Shown one piece after another: positions 1 through 8,134 of a DNA stretch of 64,000 bases. The stretch is from Chthonomonas sp. UBA2362 (GTDB taxonomy: Bacteria > Armatimonadota > Fimbriimonadia > Fimbriimonadales > Fimbriimonadaceae). The translations under genes and the position numbers were made by a program. The stretch lies in NCBI GenBank assembly GCA_002344135.1, contig DDTO01000002.1, forward strand, positions 298,794-362,793, read 5' to 3'. The notes beneath the pieces are model-generated. The model saw only the letters and a program-made list of their open reading frames with translations. It made no database searches and was not told where the DNA came from. The first letter of the stretch is position 1; each line of letters opens with the position of its first letter.

Positions 1-1067
1 CCCCAGAGGTGAAGGTTCGCCGCACCGAACTTGAACTTCAGAAGGGCGCCGTCGAAGTAGTAATCTCCGTTGTCCCATCGGTCGTTATCGAAGTACGGGG
101 TGTAGTCCGGGCGCTGGAACATGTAGGAGTTCACCTGGTAGCCCAGCCGGCCGATGTCCGCGCTGAAGTTCAGGCCTCCGACCGAGGTGTCGAAGGACAC
201 CATGAAGTCCTGGAAGTACACGTCCGTCGAGGGCTCGCGGAAACCGGCGAACATCGGCAATTGGCTCTGGTTGCCCAAAGCGGCCGACCCACCAGCGATG
301 TCGCTGAGCATGTTGCCCACGACGAGGGTGGCCTTCCACTTGGGGCCTTCGTCGTTGGTGCCCATGAACGTGAACGCGCCCTCGTGGAGGACGCTGAGGT
401 CTCGCGTCATGCCGACGACCTGCCCGGCATATCCGCCTCGGCCGACGCCGGTGAGGCGTCCGGAGGTGGTCAGACCGAATTCTTGATCGTCATTGCCGTG
501 ACCGGAGAGGGCGAGCAAGTTGACGTCGCCATGAATGTCGACGGCCGGCTTGCGCTTCTCGAGGGCGGTCACCCGCGCTTCGAGGTCGCTCAGGTCTTTC
601 TTGAGGGCCTCGACGTCTACGCCGAGAGAAGCGAGTTCCTTCTCGAACTTCTCGGCGAGCTTCTTGAGGGCCTCGATGTCATCCTTCCAACTCTGCATGC
701 CGTCGACGGTTGCCTTCAGCGCCGCGAGTTGATCGCGCAGTTCTTTGACTTCGCCGGGAAGACCGCTCAAGCCATCGACCTTGTCGGTCAAAGCCTTGAT
801 CTGATCATCCAGACCGTTATACATGCTCTTCAGCCTCTGGTACGCGGCGTTGATCGCCACGGCCATCTCATAACGGCTCGCGGGGCGGGGACCTCGGAAC
901 AGACCGTCAGGGTATCCAACGAGGATGCCCTCCTTCTTCATGTTCTCGAGAGCCTGATACGCCCAGTGATTGTCCGGCACGTCCGGGAAATTGTCCTGCG
1001 CCATCGCCGGTACGACCAGCGCGGCGCCCAGGACCGCGGTAAACGCGTGAATTAGCGTTCGCTTCAT
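1..1067 (-). CDS. SLH-domain outer-membrane (OmpM/SlpA-like) protein, 3' end cut by window
   Basis: Reads leftward from ATG at 1067 and runs off the window edge, so the C-terminus is missing (about 355 codons seen). The N-terminus MKRTLIHAF... is a Sec signal peptide ending near AMAQ. It is followed by one SLH domain (about residues 23-75, core DNHWAYQALENMKKEGILVG then YPDGLFRG and SRYEMA). A long heptad-rich coiled coil follows (about 80-175), then alternating-hydrophobic, aromatic-rich sequence typical of a beta-barrel. This architecture is known from OmpM of Negativicutes, SlpA of Deinococcus and SomA of cyanobacteria, where the SLH domain tethers the outer membrane to cell-wall polymer. 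By inference it does the same here. The start has an AAGGAG about 12 nt upstream and a strong promoter far upstream (see 1240-1268). Confidence 0.85.
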   Translation of the reverse strand, partial: MKRTLIHAFTAVLGAALVVPAMAQDNFPDVPDNHWAYQALENMKKEGILVGYPDGLFRGPRPASRYEMAVAINAAYQRLKSMYNGLDDQIKALTDKVDGLSGLPGEVKELRDQLAALKATVDGMQSWKDDIEALKKLAEKFEKELASLGVDVEALKKDLSDLEARVTALEKRKPAVDIHGDVNLLALSGHGNDDQEFGLTTSGRLTGVGRGGYAGQVVGMTRDLSVLHEGAFTFMGTNDEGPKWKATLVVGNMLSDIAGGSAALGNQSQLPMFAGFREPSTDVYFQDFMVSFDTSVGGLNFSADIGRLGYQVNSYMFQRPDYTPYFDNDRWDNGDYYFDGALLKFKFGAANLHLW

Positions 1068-1502
1068 ATCCGCTCAGTTCTCCTTACAGTGTTTGTCCGA
1101 CTGGATGAACGAGCGTCGCTCCGTAGCGAACCGAACCCTCACAACTTTCCTTGAGTTTCCTATGAGCGCACTGCCCACGATGGAAACGCCACCCGCATCC
1201 TGCGTCTGTCGGAGTGGATTTTACACCACGCCTTCCTAGATTATGCCGCGAACCTCGAAAAAAAGCAAGGTTGGCTGCACCAATGCTAGGACTTTTAACG
1301 TCTCGAATCGTTTCGGCCGATTCGGCCCCCTTCGACTCGTTCAAGCGAGTCCTACGTGCCAGAGACCCCGAAAGGTTGCTTGGAGACGTCGGTCCCGACT
1401 CGGAATCGGGACCATTTCGCTTCATCCGGGGCCGCGGGCCCGTCATTCACCTATGTTGGCGCGCCTCGCGCGTGCTATCGTTAGCGTTAACTGGAGATGA
1501 CG
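1068..1502. other. Divergent intergenic region with hairpin
   Basis: No credible gene lies here. The left part is the leader and promoter of the SLH gene. An 8-bp hairpin, GGTCCCGA/TCGGGACC with loop CTCGGAA, occupies 1391-1413, 90 nt upstream of the protease gene. No U-tract follows it, so it may be an operator or a leader structure. Confidence 0.5.
1240..1268 (-). promoter_or_regulatory. Sigma70-type promoter of the SLH protein gene
   Basis: On the minus strand there is a -35 TTGCTT (1268-1263), a 17-bp spacer and a -10 CATAAT (1245-1240). Transcription would start near 1233 and leave a 5' leader of about 165 nt before the ATG at 1067. Confidence 0.6.
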
Positions 1503-2978
1503 ATGCGCAAGTACGATTTCACCGTCCGTCTCGCCGCCGGACTCGTGTTTGCGGCGATCGGGCTGGCAGGATGCCAACCGAAGACCGAAACCGCCGACGC
1601 CGAACTGAAGACGACCCGCCTGGCTGAACTGGCCAAGCCGGCGACCGTTCTCATCGTCAGCAGTTACGACGCTCAGGTGCAAGTCCCGAACGTCACGATA
1701 CCGGCCGACCGACAGCAGCTCCTTCAGGAGAAACTGCGGCAGAAAATCTACAACGGCGAGTTGAACTCGAGCGACCAGCAGGCCCTCGTGAATGCAGCGG
1801 TACAGGAGTTACTAGTCAACTGGCCGCAATACTTCGTCTCGACTGGCGTTTACCGCACCGTCAATGCGAACGTCACCGCGGTCGGATCGGGGTTCTTTGT
1901 CACCCCGGACGGCTACCTCGTCACAAACGCACACGTCGTGGCGACGGAAGGCGACGAACTCAAACAGGGTCTCGTCGAGAACGCGCTGACCCAGCTGATC
2001 GATCAAGATGTGCGTGATTTCGCCAGCGAGCTCGGCAACCCGGACGAACAGACCCTTCAGCTCCTTCGAAAGGCCTGTGTGGAGTTCTACGTCTCGACCA
2101 TGCGGCTCGGCAACGTGGAGCGGACGGTCGATGTTCAGCTCGGGGTCGGCGTCCCCGGAGTCGCGAACACTCAAAAGGGGATGCGGGCCGAAGTCATTCC
2201 CGGCGCGATGGGTACTCCCATACCCGGAAAGGACGTCGCCATTCTCAAGATTCAAGGCACCGACTTTCCGACCCTGCGCATTGGAGATGACAAGGCCCTC
2301 AGCGTCGGCGACAAGATTTTCCCGCTGGGCTTCCCCGCCGATGCGACGTTCTTCCCCGCATTCGATCCCGCCAGCATCAACGAGTCGTCCCTGACCGCGG
2401 GTTTGGTGAGCGCTCGAAAGCAGATGAAGGAAGGTTGGGAGGTCATTCAGACCGATGCCGCCATTCGCGGTGGCAACAGCGGCGGCCCGGTCTTGGATGC
2501 CAAAGGCAACGTTATCGGACTGGCAACGTTCGGCCTCGTCGATCGAAAGACCGGCGGCGATGCCGTTGGGGCCAACTTCGTCGTACCGATGACCATCGTC
2601 AACGAGTTTCTGACGAGGGCCAACGTCAAGCCCGCCGAAAGCAAGATCACCCAGCTGTACCGCGACGCGCTGGGCCTCATGGACCAGCACCACTATAAGG
2701 CGGCCAAGGAGAAGTTTGCCCAGATCGAGGCCCTCAAGCCGGGCCAGCCGTGGGCCGAGACTGCCCGGCGAACGACCGAAAAGGCGATCATGGATGGCAA
2801 GGACCAGACACCCGGTCTGCCAATCATTCCGATTGCGATCGGTGGTGGCGTTCTCTTGCTCGTGGTCATCGGTCTCGCCTTTGTCATGGGGCGCAAGGGC
2901 GGATCTCCGCTACCTCCGGCCGGACAGCCGCCACAGATTCCCCCGCAGGCCGGGCCACCGCCCCAACTGGGCGGCTAG
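1503..2978 (+). CDS. Membrane-anchored S1C (DegP/HtrA-like) trypsin-family serine protease lipoprotein
   Basis: The ATG at 1503 is preferred over the in-frame ATG at 1497, because GGAG (1493-1496) abuts the earlier one but sits 6 nt from the later. The product is about 491 aa with a lipobox (LAGC, Cys24), so it is probably an envelope lipoprotein. The trypsin-fold core shows the His box (GYLVTNAHVVAT), Asp region (GKDVAILKI) and Ser box (GGNSGGPV), so the triad looks intact. No PDZ domain is recognisable. After the protease there is a short TPR-like stretch, then a transmembrane segment (IPIAIGGGVLLLVVIGLAF) and a Pro/Gly-rich tail. It is first in an operon with a permease and a histidine kinase, with 4 nt to the next start. 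Substrate unknown; a role in envelope quality control is inference. Confidence 0.85.
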   Translation: MRKYDFTVRLAAGLVFAAIGLAGCQPKTETADAELKTTRLAELAKPATVLIVSSYDAQVQVPNVTIPADRQQLLQEKLRQKIYNGELNSSDQQALVNAAVQELLVNWPQYFVSTGVYRTVNANVTAVGSGFFVTPDGYLVTNAHVVATEGDELKQGLVENALTQLIDQDVRDFASELGNPDEQTLQLLRKACVEFYVSTMRLGNVERTVDVQLGVGVPGVANTQKGMRAEVIPGAMGTPIPGKDVAILKIQGTDFPTLRIGDDKALSVGDKIFPLGFPADATFFPAFDPASINESSLTAGLVSARKQMKEGWEVIQTDAAIRGGNSGGPVLDAKGNVIGLATFGLVDRKTGGDAVGANFVVPMTIVNEFLTRANVKPAESKITQLYRDALGLMDQHHYKAAKEKFAQIEALKPGQPWAETARRTTEKAIMDGKDQTPGLPIIPIAIGGGVLLLVVIGLAFVMGRKGGSPLPPAGQPPQIPPQAGPPPQLGG

Positions 2979-2982
2979 TTCC

Positions 2983-4029
2983 GTGACCGCGTTTCCTACT
3001 GTCGACCCGGTGGCCCTGCCGGCCGGCCGGGCCGTCAGGGCGATTTATGGGGGCCTCGGCCTCCTCGTGTTCGTCGCCCTCGTCCTCCACATCGGAGTCG
3101 GAAGTTCGCTCTGGATTTCGCCCGCTCGTGTGATCGCCGAGGTCCTCGGCGGCAATCGCGGCGGTGCCGACCCCATCAATACGGTGGTGTGGGAGATACG
3201 CCTGCCTCGGGCCGCCGGATGTCTGCTCGTCGGGGCCTTACTAGGACTTGTCGGAGCGGCGTTCCAGGCGCTCTTCCGGAATCCGCTGGCCGAGCCTTAT
3301 GTCGTCGGCGTTTCAAGCGGGGCAGCGGTCGGAGGGAGTCTGGCGCTCATCCTGCGATTTTCGGAGGCGTTCTTTGGCCTTGCGGGCCTCGGGACGGCGT
3401 TCGCCGGGGGTTTGGGGTCGCTGGGACTCGTCGTCGCTCTGGCCAAACGGAGGGGGGTCATCAACGTGCCGACGCTGCTGCTGGCCGGAGTCGTCGTCGG
3501 CTCGCTGCTCGCCGCCCTCTTGTCGCTCATCCTCCTCGCCGCAGGGGGCGACACGAATCAGGTCCTACGATGGCTGCTAGGGAGCATGACGCCGATGTTC
3601 TGGCCCCGCCTCTCGATTCTTTGCGTCACGCTTCTCGCCGGCGTCACGATCCTGGCCCGCGAAACTCGTCGCCTGAACGCCTTCGCCGTCGGCGAGGATT
3701 CGGCTCAGCGCCTGGGCGTCGACACCTCTCGGCTCAAGAAGCGCGTGCTGGTCACTGGTACCGCGATGGCGGCCGTGGCCGTCGGTTCGGTCGGCATCGT
3801 CGGTTTTCTGGGACTGGTAGCGCCCCATATCGCCCGCCGCTTGCTGGGTATCGACCTGCGACATAGCCTGATCGGCGCAGGTTTGCTGGGCTCGATCTTG
3901 CTCTTGCTGGCTGATCTTCTTGCCCAGCGCGCGGTGCCAGGTACCGAACTGCCGGTAGGGGCCGTAACCGCGGTCCTCGGGGCGCCGACGCTCCTTCTGC
4001 TCCTCAGAGGCAAGGGAGAGACCCCATGA
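2983..4029 (+). CDS. FecCD/BtuC-family ABC transporter permease
   Basis: The GTG start at 2983 is 4 nt after the protease stop; the product is 348 aa. It is a very hydrophobic polytopic protein with the FecCD hallmarks: VVWEIRLPRAAGCLLVGALLG, the FRNPLAEPYVVGVSSGA block, and the C-terminal VGSVGIVGFLGLVAPHIARR coupling region. The family moves Fe-siderophores, haem or cobalamin across the inner membrane together with a BtuD-type ATPase and a binding protein. Neither partner is encoded within this window, so it is an orphan permease locally. The stop overlaps the kinase start (ATGA, 4026-4029), so the two are translationally coupled. Confidence 0.9.
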   Translation: MTAFPTVDPVALPAGRAVRAIYGGLGLLVFVALVLHIGVGSSLWISPARVIAEVLGGNRGGADPINTVVWEIRLPRAAGCLLVGALLGLVGAAFQALFRNPLAEPYVVGVSSGAAVGGSLALILRFSEAFFGLAGLGTAFAGGLGSLGLVVALAKRRGVINVPTLLLAGVVVGSLLAALLSLILLAAGGDTNQVLRWLLGSMTPMFWPRLSILCVTLLAGVTILARETRRLNAFAVGEDSAQRLGVDTSRLKKRVLVTGTAMAAVAVGSVGIVGFLGLVAPHIARRLLGIDLRHSLIGAGLLGSILLLLADLLAQRAVPGTELPVGAVTAVLGAPTLLLLLRGKGETP

Positions 4030-5624
4030 AAGATGGTCACGAAGTTCTCGACCTCGTTGCTCCTCTTTCCGAAGCAGCGACCGAGGATGCGCTGCTGAGC
4101 GAGTTCGCCCAGCGGATTCTCCAGTGGACGAGTGCCGACGACGCCGATATCCTCGTTCGGTCGGTGGGAGATGGCCTCGTGCTTCGCGCCTGCACCACCG
4201 CGCCGGAAATGGTGGGTCGTATTCGTCTGGGCAAGGGAATGGGTCTGGCGGGGACCGTTCTCACCACCGGTCGGAACATCATCGTTCGACGCAATCTCGT
4301 CGGCCATCGGCTTTTTGCCGAGTATCCCGGCCTGGATGAGACCTCCTTCGAGTCGGCTCTCTTCGTCCCGATGCGTGGTGGGGCCAGAACCGAAGGGGTG
4401 GCCGTAATCCGGCGAACCGGCCCGTGGTCGCCGTCTCCAGCGGAGGTTCGTCGGATAGAGCGACTCGTTGCCGCCGGCTCGAGCATTTGGCTCGCCTATC
4501 GGGCGGGCTACGTCACGGGATCGCAGTCCAGTCGGCTCGGCGCGCTCAGCGAGGTCACGAAAATCATCACCGGCAGCCCCTACCTCGAGGAGATTCTGCA
4601 ACTGCTCGTGAACATCACGGCCCAGCAATTCGGGTACTTGGTCTGCACGGTTCGCCTCCTCGACGAGGAGCACGGCGAACTCGTCCTGCGGGCCACCCAA
4701 TCCACAGCCAAAGCCTATCAGCGAAAGAGAGCGATCAAGTTGGGAGAGTCGATCGCCGGTCGCGCAATCTCGGCGAATCGCGCGATCGTCGTGCGGGACG
4801 TTCAGGAAGAAGAGGAGTATATCGGGCACGATCTTGCCGTGGAGCAAGGCCTTCATTCGATGATCTGTGTGCCCCTCGCCATCCGGGACCGTCCGGTGGG
4901 CGTGATGAGCTGCTACTCGGGCGAAGTCCGCGACTTCCCACCCGACGAAGTCGAGGCCCTCGAAACGATCGCCAAACAGGCCGCGATCAGCATCGAGCAC
5001 GCAAAACTCCAAGTTCGCCACACGCTGATGCAGGAGATGCACCACCGCGTCAAGAACAACCTTCAGCAAGTGGTCTCGCTGCTCCGGCTCCAGCTTCGCC
5101 AGAGCCACTACAAGACCCTCGAGGAAGCCCTCAACGATTCGCTTTTTCGGATTCTGGCGATCTCCAGCGTGCACGACCTCCTCAGCCGCGAAGACCTCGA
5201 TCACGTCGGGATTCGAACTATCGCCGAGTCGCTCGTCCAGCACCAACAGCAGTCGTTCCTCATGCCCGGTAAGCGAATCTTCTTCCTCGTCCGGGGTGAC
5301 GAGATTCGGCTGAACATGACCCAGGCCACGCAGATCGTCCTCGTACTCAACGAACTCATTCAGAACGCAGTGGAGCACGGCTTCGAGCGCACCGATGAAG
5401 GCGAGATTCACATCACCGTGGAGGATCGCGACGGTGAGGTCGGCGTGTGGGTCTCGAACAACGGCGACGCCCTCCCCCCAAACTTCGATCCGGCGGTTGC
5501 CGGCCATCTCGGCCTTCAGATCGTAGAAAACCTCACTCGCGGCTTGGGCGGTACCTTCAAGATCGGCGATGTCTTTGGCTGGACGGTGGCCGAAGTTAAG
5601 TTCGCCAAGGAAGCCGGCGAGTAG
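4026..5624 (+). CDS. Soluble GAF-GAF-HisKA_2 sensor histidine kinase
   Basis: 532 aa with no transmembrane segment, so cytoplasmic. A GAF-like domain spans about residues 25-155 and a second GAF about 175-328. The HisKA_2 H-box reads EMHHRVKNNLQQVV, with the probable phospho-acceptor His340. The HATPase_c N-box is NELIQNAVEHG (Asn442/Asn446), with a G-box HLGLQIVENLTRGLGG. The organisation resembles PdtaS-type kinases, which partner with ANTAR-type regulators. No response regulator is adjacent. Translational coupling to a metallophore-type permease suggests sensing linked to uptake, or chance operon membership. The ligand is unknown. Confidence 0.9.
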   Translation: MKDGHEVLDLVAPLSEAATEDALLSEFAQRILQWTSADDADILVRSVGDGLVLRACTTAPEMVGRIRLGKGMGLAGTVLTTGRNIIVRRNLVGHRLFAEYPGLDETSFESALFVPMRGGARTEGVAVIRRTGPWSPSPAEVRRIERLVAAGSSIWLAYRAGYVTGSQSSRLGALSEVTKIITGSPYLEEILQLLVNITAQQFGYLVCTVRLLDEEHGELVLRATQSTAKAYQRKRAIKLGESIAGRAISANRAIVVRDVQEEEEYIGHDLAVEQGLHSMICVPLAIRDRPVGVMSCYSGEVRDFPPDEVEALETIAKQAAISIEHAKLQVRHTLMQEMHHRVKNNLQQVVSLLRLQLRQSHYKTLEEALNDSLFRILAISSVHDLLSREDLDHVGIRTIAESLVQHQQQSFLMPGKRIFFLVRGDEIRLNMTQATQIVLVLNELIQNAVEHGFERTDEGEIHITVEDRDGEVGVWVSNNGDALPPNFDPAVAGHLGLQIVENLTRGLGGTFKIGDVFGWTVAEVKFAKEAGE

Positions 5625-5627
5625 CCG

Positions 5628-6509
5628 TCAGCGTTCGTCTGCCCAGGCTTTGAGTGCTTCATGAACATCTCCGCCGGACGGGATGATTTCATAGCAGGCG
5701 ATGCCCTCCCATTTCGGCGTGAGGCCACCGTCGGCAACTTGGAGCGGTGTCTGTCGACTGCCGACCTTGACGCCCGGTTCCAAGGGCCCGTTGACGAGAA
5801 CGCCCTGGCACAGGCCGAGCAGGAACTCACCGCCCAGCGGCTCATCGCCCGGCGCCACCTCAATCTCGAATTCGGGAAGGGCGAACTTCTGCATACCCAT
5901 CGTCCACGCGTAACCCTCTTCGGTTCCGATCGTGACGAAGTTACGTGCATCGACCGGCTGCCGAGAATCGGGGAGGGGCACTCGTTCCGGGAGTCGATAA
6001 GTTTGCCCGAGCGGATCGGCGACGACCCCCTCGGTCAAGACTCCGAGGCGGCAGGCGATCGCCAAGAGGAAGTCGAGGCTGGGATAGACGGCGGGATCAT
6101 GGGCCCTGAAGGTGAGTTGGCAAAGCGTCCAGACCGCCCTGATTCGATTCCGCATCTCGTCGGGCATGCCGAGGGAGAGGGAACTGCGCAGGAAGGCTTC
6201 GGGATCGAATCCGGCCTCTTCCTTTGGCAGTACGAGCATCTGCAGCACCGTCTTCTGGTCCGGTGAGGCGATGGCGTAAGCCCCGCGTTCAATGGGCGAA
6301 ACCAGCTTCGACTTGTCCGCGCCACCGCTCAGTGGCGCGCCGAAGCCCCTGACGGTTCCGGCTTGCCCTTTGGGCTCAACCACTTCCACGATCGCGGGCA
6401 GCCGCGCGGTCCCTGCCAGCACCGAGAGATAGAAGCCCTCGCTGATCCCGAACCCTGGTGTCTTGGGCTTGGAGAACGGCCAGATGTCGCGCAGTCGAGG
6501 GTTGGGCAC
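5628..6509 (-). CDS. Conserved hypothetical cytoplasmic protein
   Basis: 293 aa from a GTG at 6509 that overlaps by one base the TAG of the upstream lipoprotein gene, so it is the last gene of the minus-strand operon. There is no signal peptide or membrane segment. It is an acidic globular protein with conserved-looking motifs (RAHDPAVYPSLDFLLAIACRLG, FVTIGTEEGYAWTMGMQKF). The layout faintly recalls DUF4261-type proteins, but I cannot assign a family. It ends 3 nt from the convergent kinase stop. Confidence 0.6.
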   Translation of the reverse strand: MPNPRLRDIWPFSKPKTPGFGISEGFYLSVLAGTARLPAIVEVVEPKGQAGTVRGFGAPLSGGADKSKLVSPIERGAYAIASPDQKTVLQMLVLPKEEAGFDPEAFLRSSLSLGMPDEMRNRIRAVWTLCQLTFRAHDPAVYPSLDFLLAIACRLGVLTEGVVADPLGQTYRLPERVPLPDSRQPVDARNFVTIGTEEGYAWTMGMQKFALPEFEIEVAPGDEPLGGEFLLGLCQGVLVNGPLEPGVKVGSRQTPLQVADGGLTPKWEGIACYEIIPSGGDVHEALKAWADER

Positions 6510-7102
6510 TATTCCTCCACGCGCCCGCCCAACGCTTCGACGGCATCATAGAGGTCGCGCACACAGACGTCGACGAGTTCGATCACTTCTCCTATGCCCT
6601 TGCGCAGGGTGGCGGCCGTCGACTGGACTAGGCTTTCGAGGATTCCCGCCGCTTCCTTGAGGTCACGGATCGCGTCGTTGCCGGCTTGGATCGCCTTCAG
6701 TCGCCGCTCGTCCTGCTCTGCGGCCACTTCAGGGAAGCGGTCCATCCCGGGGATGGGCGCGGTGTAGTCGGCGATTCCGGCACCCGCGCCGTCGATCAGC
6801 TCGATCGCTTCCTTGATTCCCTGGACGGCATCTCCGGTCGCGATCGGCAGCACGCTCTTAGCGGTCTGAAGCGTCTCTTCGATGGAGTCAGCGGCCCCGT
6901 TCATTTGAACGGTTCCCGCACGGCAAAGCTCGTAGAGGGCCTGCTCGGGATTCGGTGGTTCCACTTCTGTCGTGGAGCCGGGGTTCGATCCATTGGCCAC
7001 CGGCTGATTCGGTCGAGAGACCGCCGCAGATTCAGCCGTCGCTGGTCGCTCGCCGCAACCGACGGCCAGACCGGCCAGAGCAAGCCAGCCCCATGCCTTC
7101 AT
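6509..7102 (-). CDS. Small lipoprotein of unknown function
   Basis: 197 aa, MKAWGWLALAGLAVGCGERP at the N-terminus: a signal peptide with lipobox AVGC (Cys16). A Ser/Pro/Asn-rich linker follows, then a helical, acidic domain with heptad-like patterning (EALKAIQ-type helices) to the end. It lies between two other unknown envelope or cytoplasmic genes, 23 nt after the preceding stop. No family is recognised. Confidence 0.65.
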   Translation of the reverse strand: MKAWGWLALAGLAVGCGERPATAESAAVSRPNQPVANGSNPGSTTEVEPPNPEQALYELCRAGTVQMNGAADSIEETLQTAKSVLPIATGDAVQGIKEAIELIDGAGAGIADYTAPIPGMDRFPEVAAEQDERRLKAIQAGNDAIRDLKEAAGILESLVQSTAATLRKGIGEVIELVDVCVRDLYDAVEALGGRVEE

Positions 7103-7125
7103 GGGATGGTTTTACCCGCCGACGC

Positions 7126-7731
7126 TTAGGCGGCCTTTAGCATGCCCACCAACAGATCGTAGGCGAGCGGGTCGAGAACGATCACGCGCACGAAAAGTTC
7201 GATCTTCTTCTGGTCGGACATCGTCTTCGGATCGAGCGAGGGATCGTACCGTTTCGGGTCCAGCGCATTCGCCGCGGTCTTCTTTTGGCCGTCGTTGAGT
7301 ATCGAGTCGAGGAGCTTTGCGACCGTCTGCACGTTATCGTCGGCGATCGCCTTGCGTTTGAAGGCGAACATCTGGAACGTCGCCCAGGTTTCGTTGACGG
7401 TGTCCTTACCCGGGACCTTGCCCTTTTCGATAGCTTCCTTTAAGGCGGTATCGATCTTCGGCCCCAGCTTGGCGAGGAAGTCGTACTCGACCTTCTCCTG
7501 ATCCCGCACGGCCTGACGCGCTTTTTCCACCAAAGGCAGGAGCTGCCGGAGCTGGTCCTTGGTCAGGACGAGCGGCAACAACTGATTCATGAGTTCGAGC
7601 TGCTGGACTTTTTTGAGGATTTCCTCGCTCTTGCGGGCCCGCTCCTCGGCGGTCACCTGCCCCTGAACTGGCCAAGCGGCCAGCACGGCAAAGAGTGCGA
7701 AGACGATTGCGATCGAGTTGCGAAAGTTCAT
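7126..7731 (-). CDS. Secreted/periplasmic helical protein of unknown function
   Basis: 201 aa with a Sec signal peptide (hydrophobic IAIVFALFAVLAAW, likely cleavage after VQGQ). The mature part is almost entirely amphipathic helix and rich in Lys, Glu and Gln (VTAEERARKSEEILKKVQQL, LTKDQLRQLLPLVEKARQAV). The LTKDQ segment is reminiscent of Spy/CpxP LTxxQ repeats, but the match is too weak to name it. The start follows the stop of the membrane gene by 16 nt. Confidence 0.65.
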   Translation of the reverse strand: MNFRNSIAIVFALFAVLAAWPVQGQVTAEERARKSEEILKKVQQLELMNQLLPLVLTKDQLRQLLPLVEKARQAVRDQEKVEYDFLAKLGPKIDTALKEAIEKGKVPGKDTVNETWATFQMFAFKRKAIADDNVQTVAKLLDSILNDGQKKTAANALDPKRYDPSLDPKTMSDQKKIELFVRVIVLDPLAYDLLVGMLKAA

Positions 7732-7747
7732 ATGTCCGGCTCCGCCG

Positions 7748-8134
7748 CTATTCTGGCCGCTCCGACGACTCGTCGGAGGACCTCCGTGTATCGGACGCGC
7801 CGTTGAGGTGAGCGGTTTCCGACTCTTGAATGAGGGTGATCATCGCCGCTGCGCCGAGCACCTGCAGATGAACGAAAACGAGCCCCAGCAACGTCACCCC
7901 CACCCAAGCCCAGATCGTCAATCCAGACGGCCCGATACCACCGAGGGCCGCAATCTGCCAAAGGCCCCCCAAAAGCAAGATCGCGCCCCCGATGAGCCCG
8001 ACCGACCCGAGCAGCACTTTTGTCTTGCGTCGGGTTTCCCGGAGGCGGATTCGGAGATCGCCCGACCGGCGACGCATCAGGGTGCCGTACAGCAGCCAAA
8101 CGAGAAACGACAGGGCGGCCTGCTGCCAGATCAA
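7748..8134 (-). CDS. Small three-TM membrane protein of unknown function
   Basis: 128 aa starting at TTG 8134, which overlaps the TGA of the upstream aminopeptidase gene (TTGA), so it is translationally coupled. Three hydrophobic segments are visible (about 5-20, 41-60 and 70-98). A basic loop RRRSGDLRIRLRETRRKTK lies after the first, and the C-terminus is a hydrophilic Ser/Arg/Glu-rich tail. No family is recognised. Confidence 0.6.
   Translation of the reverse strand: MIWQQAALSFLVWLLYGTLMRRRSGDLRIRLRETRRKTKVLLGSVGLIGGAILLLGGLWQIAALGGIGPSGLTIWAWVGVTLLGLVFVHLQVLGAAAMITLIQESETAHLNGASDTRRSSDESSERPE

Noticed and set aside
3705..5507. 600-codon open frame on the minus strand opposite the permease and kinase genes
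   Set aside because: It is antisense to two genes with clear domain matches; long shadow frames are expected at this GC content.
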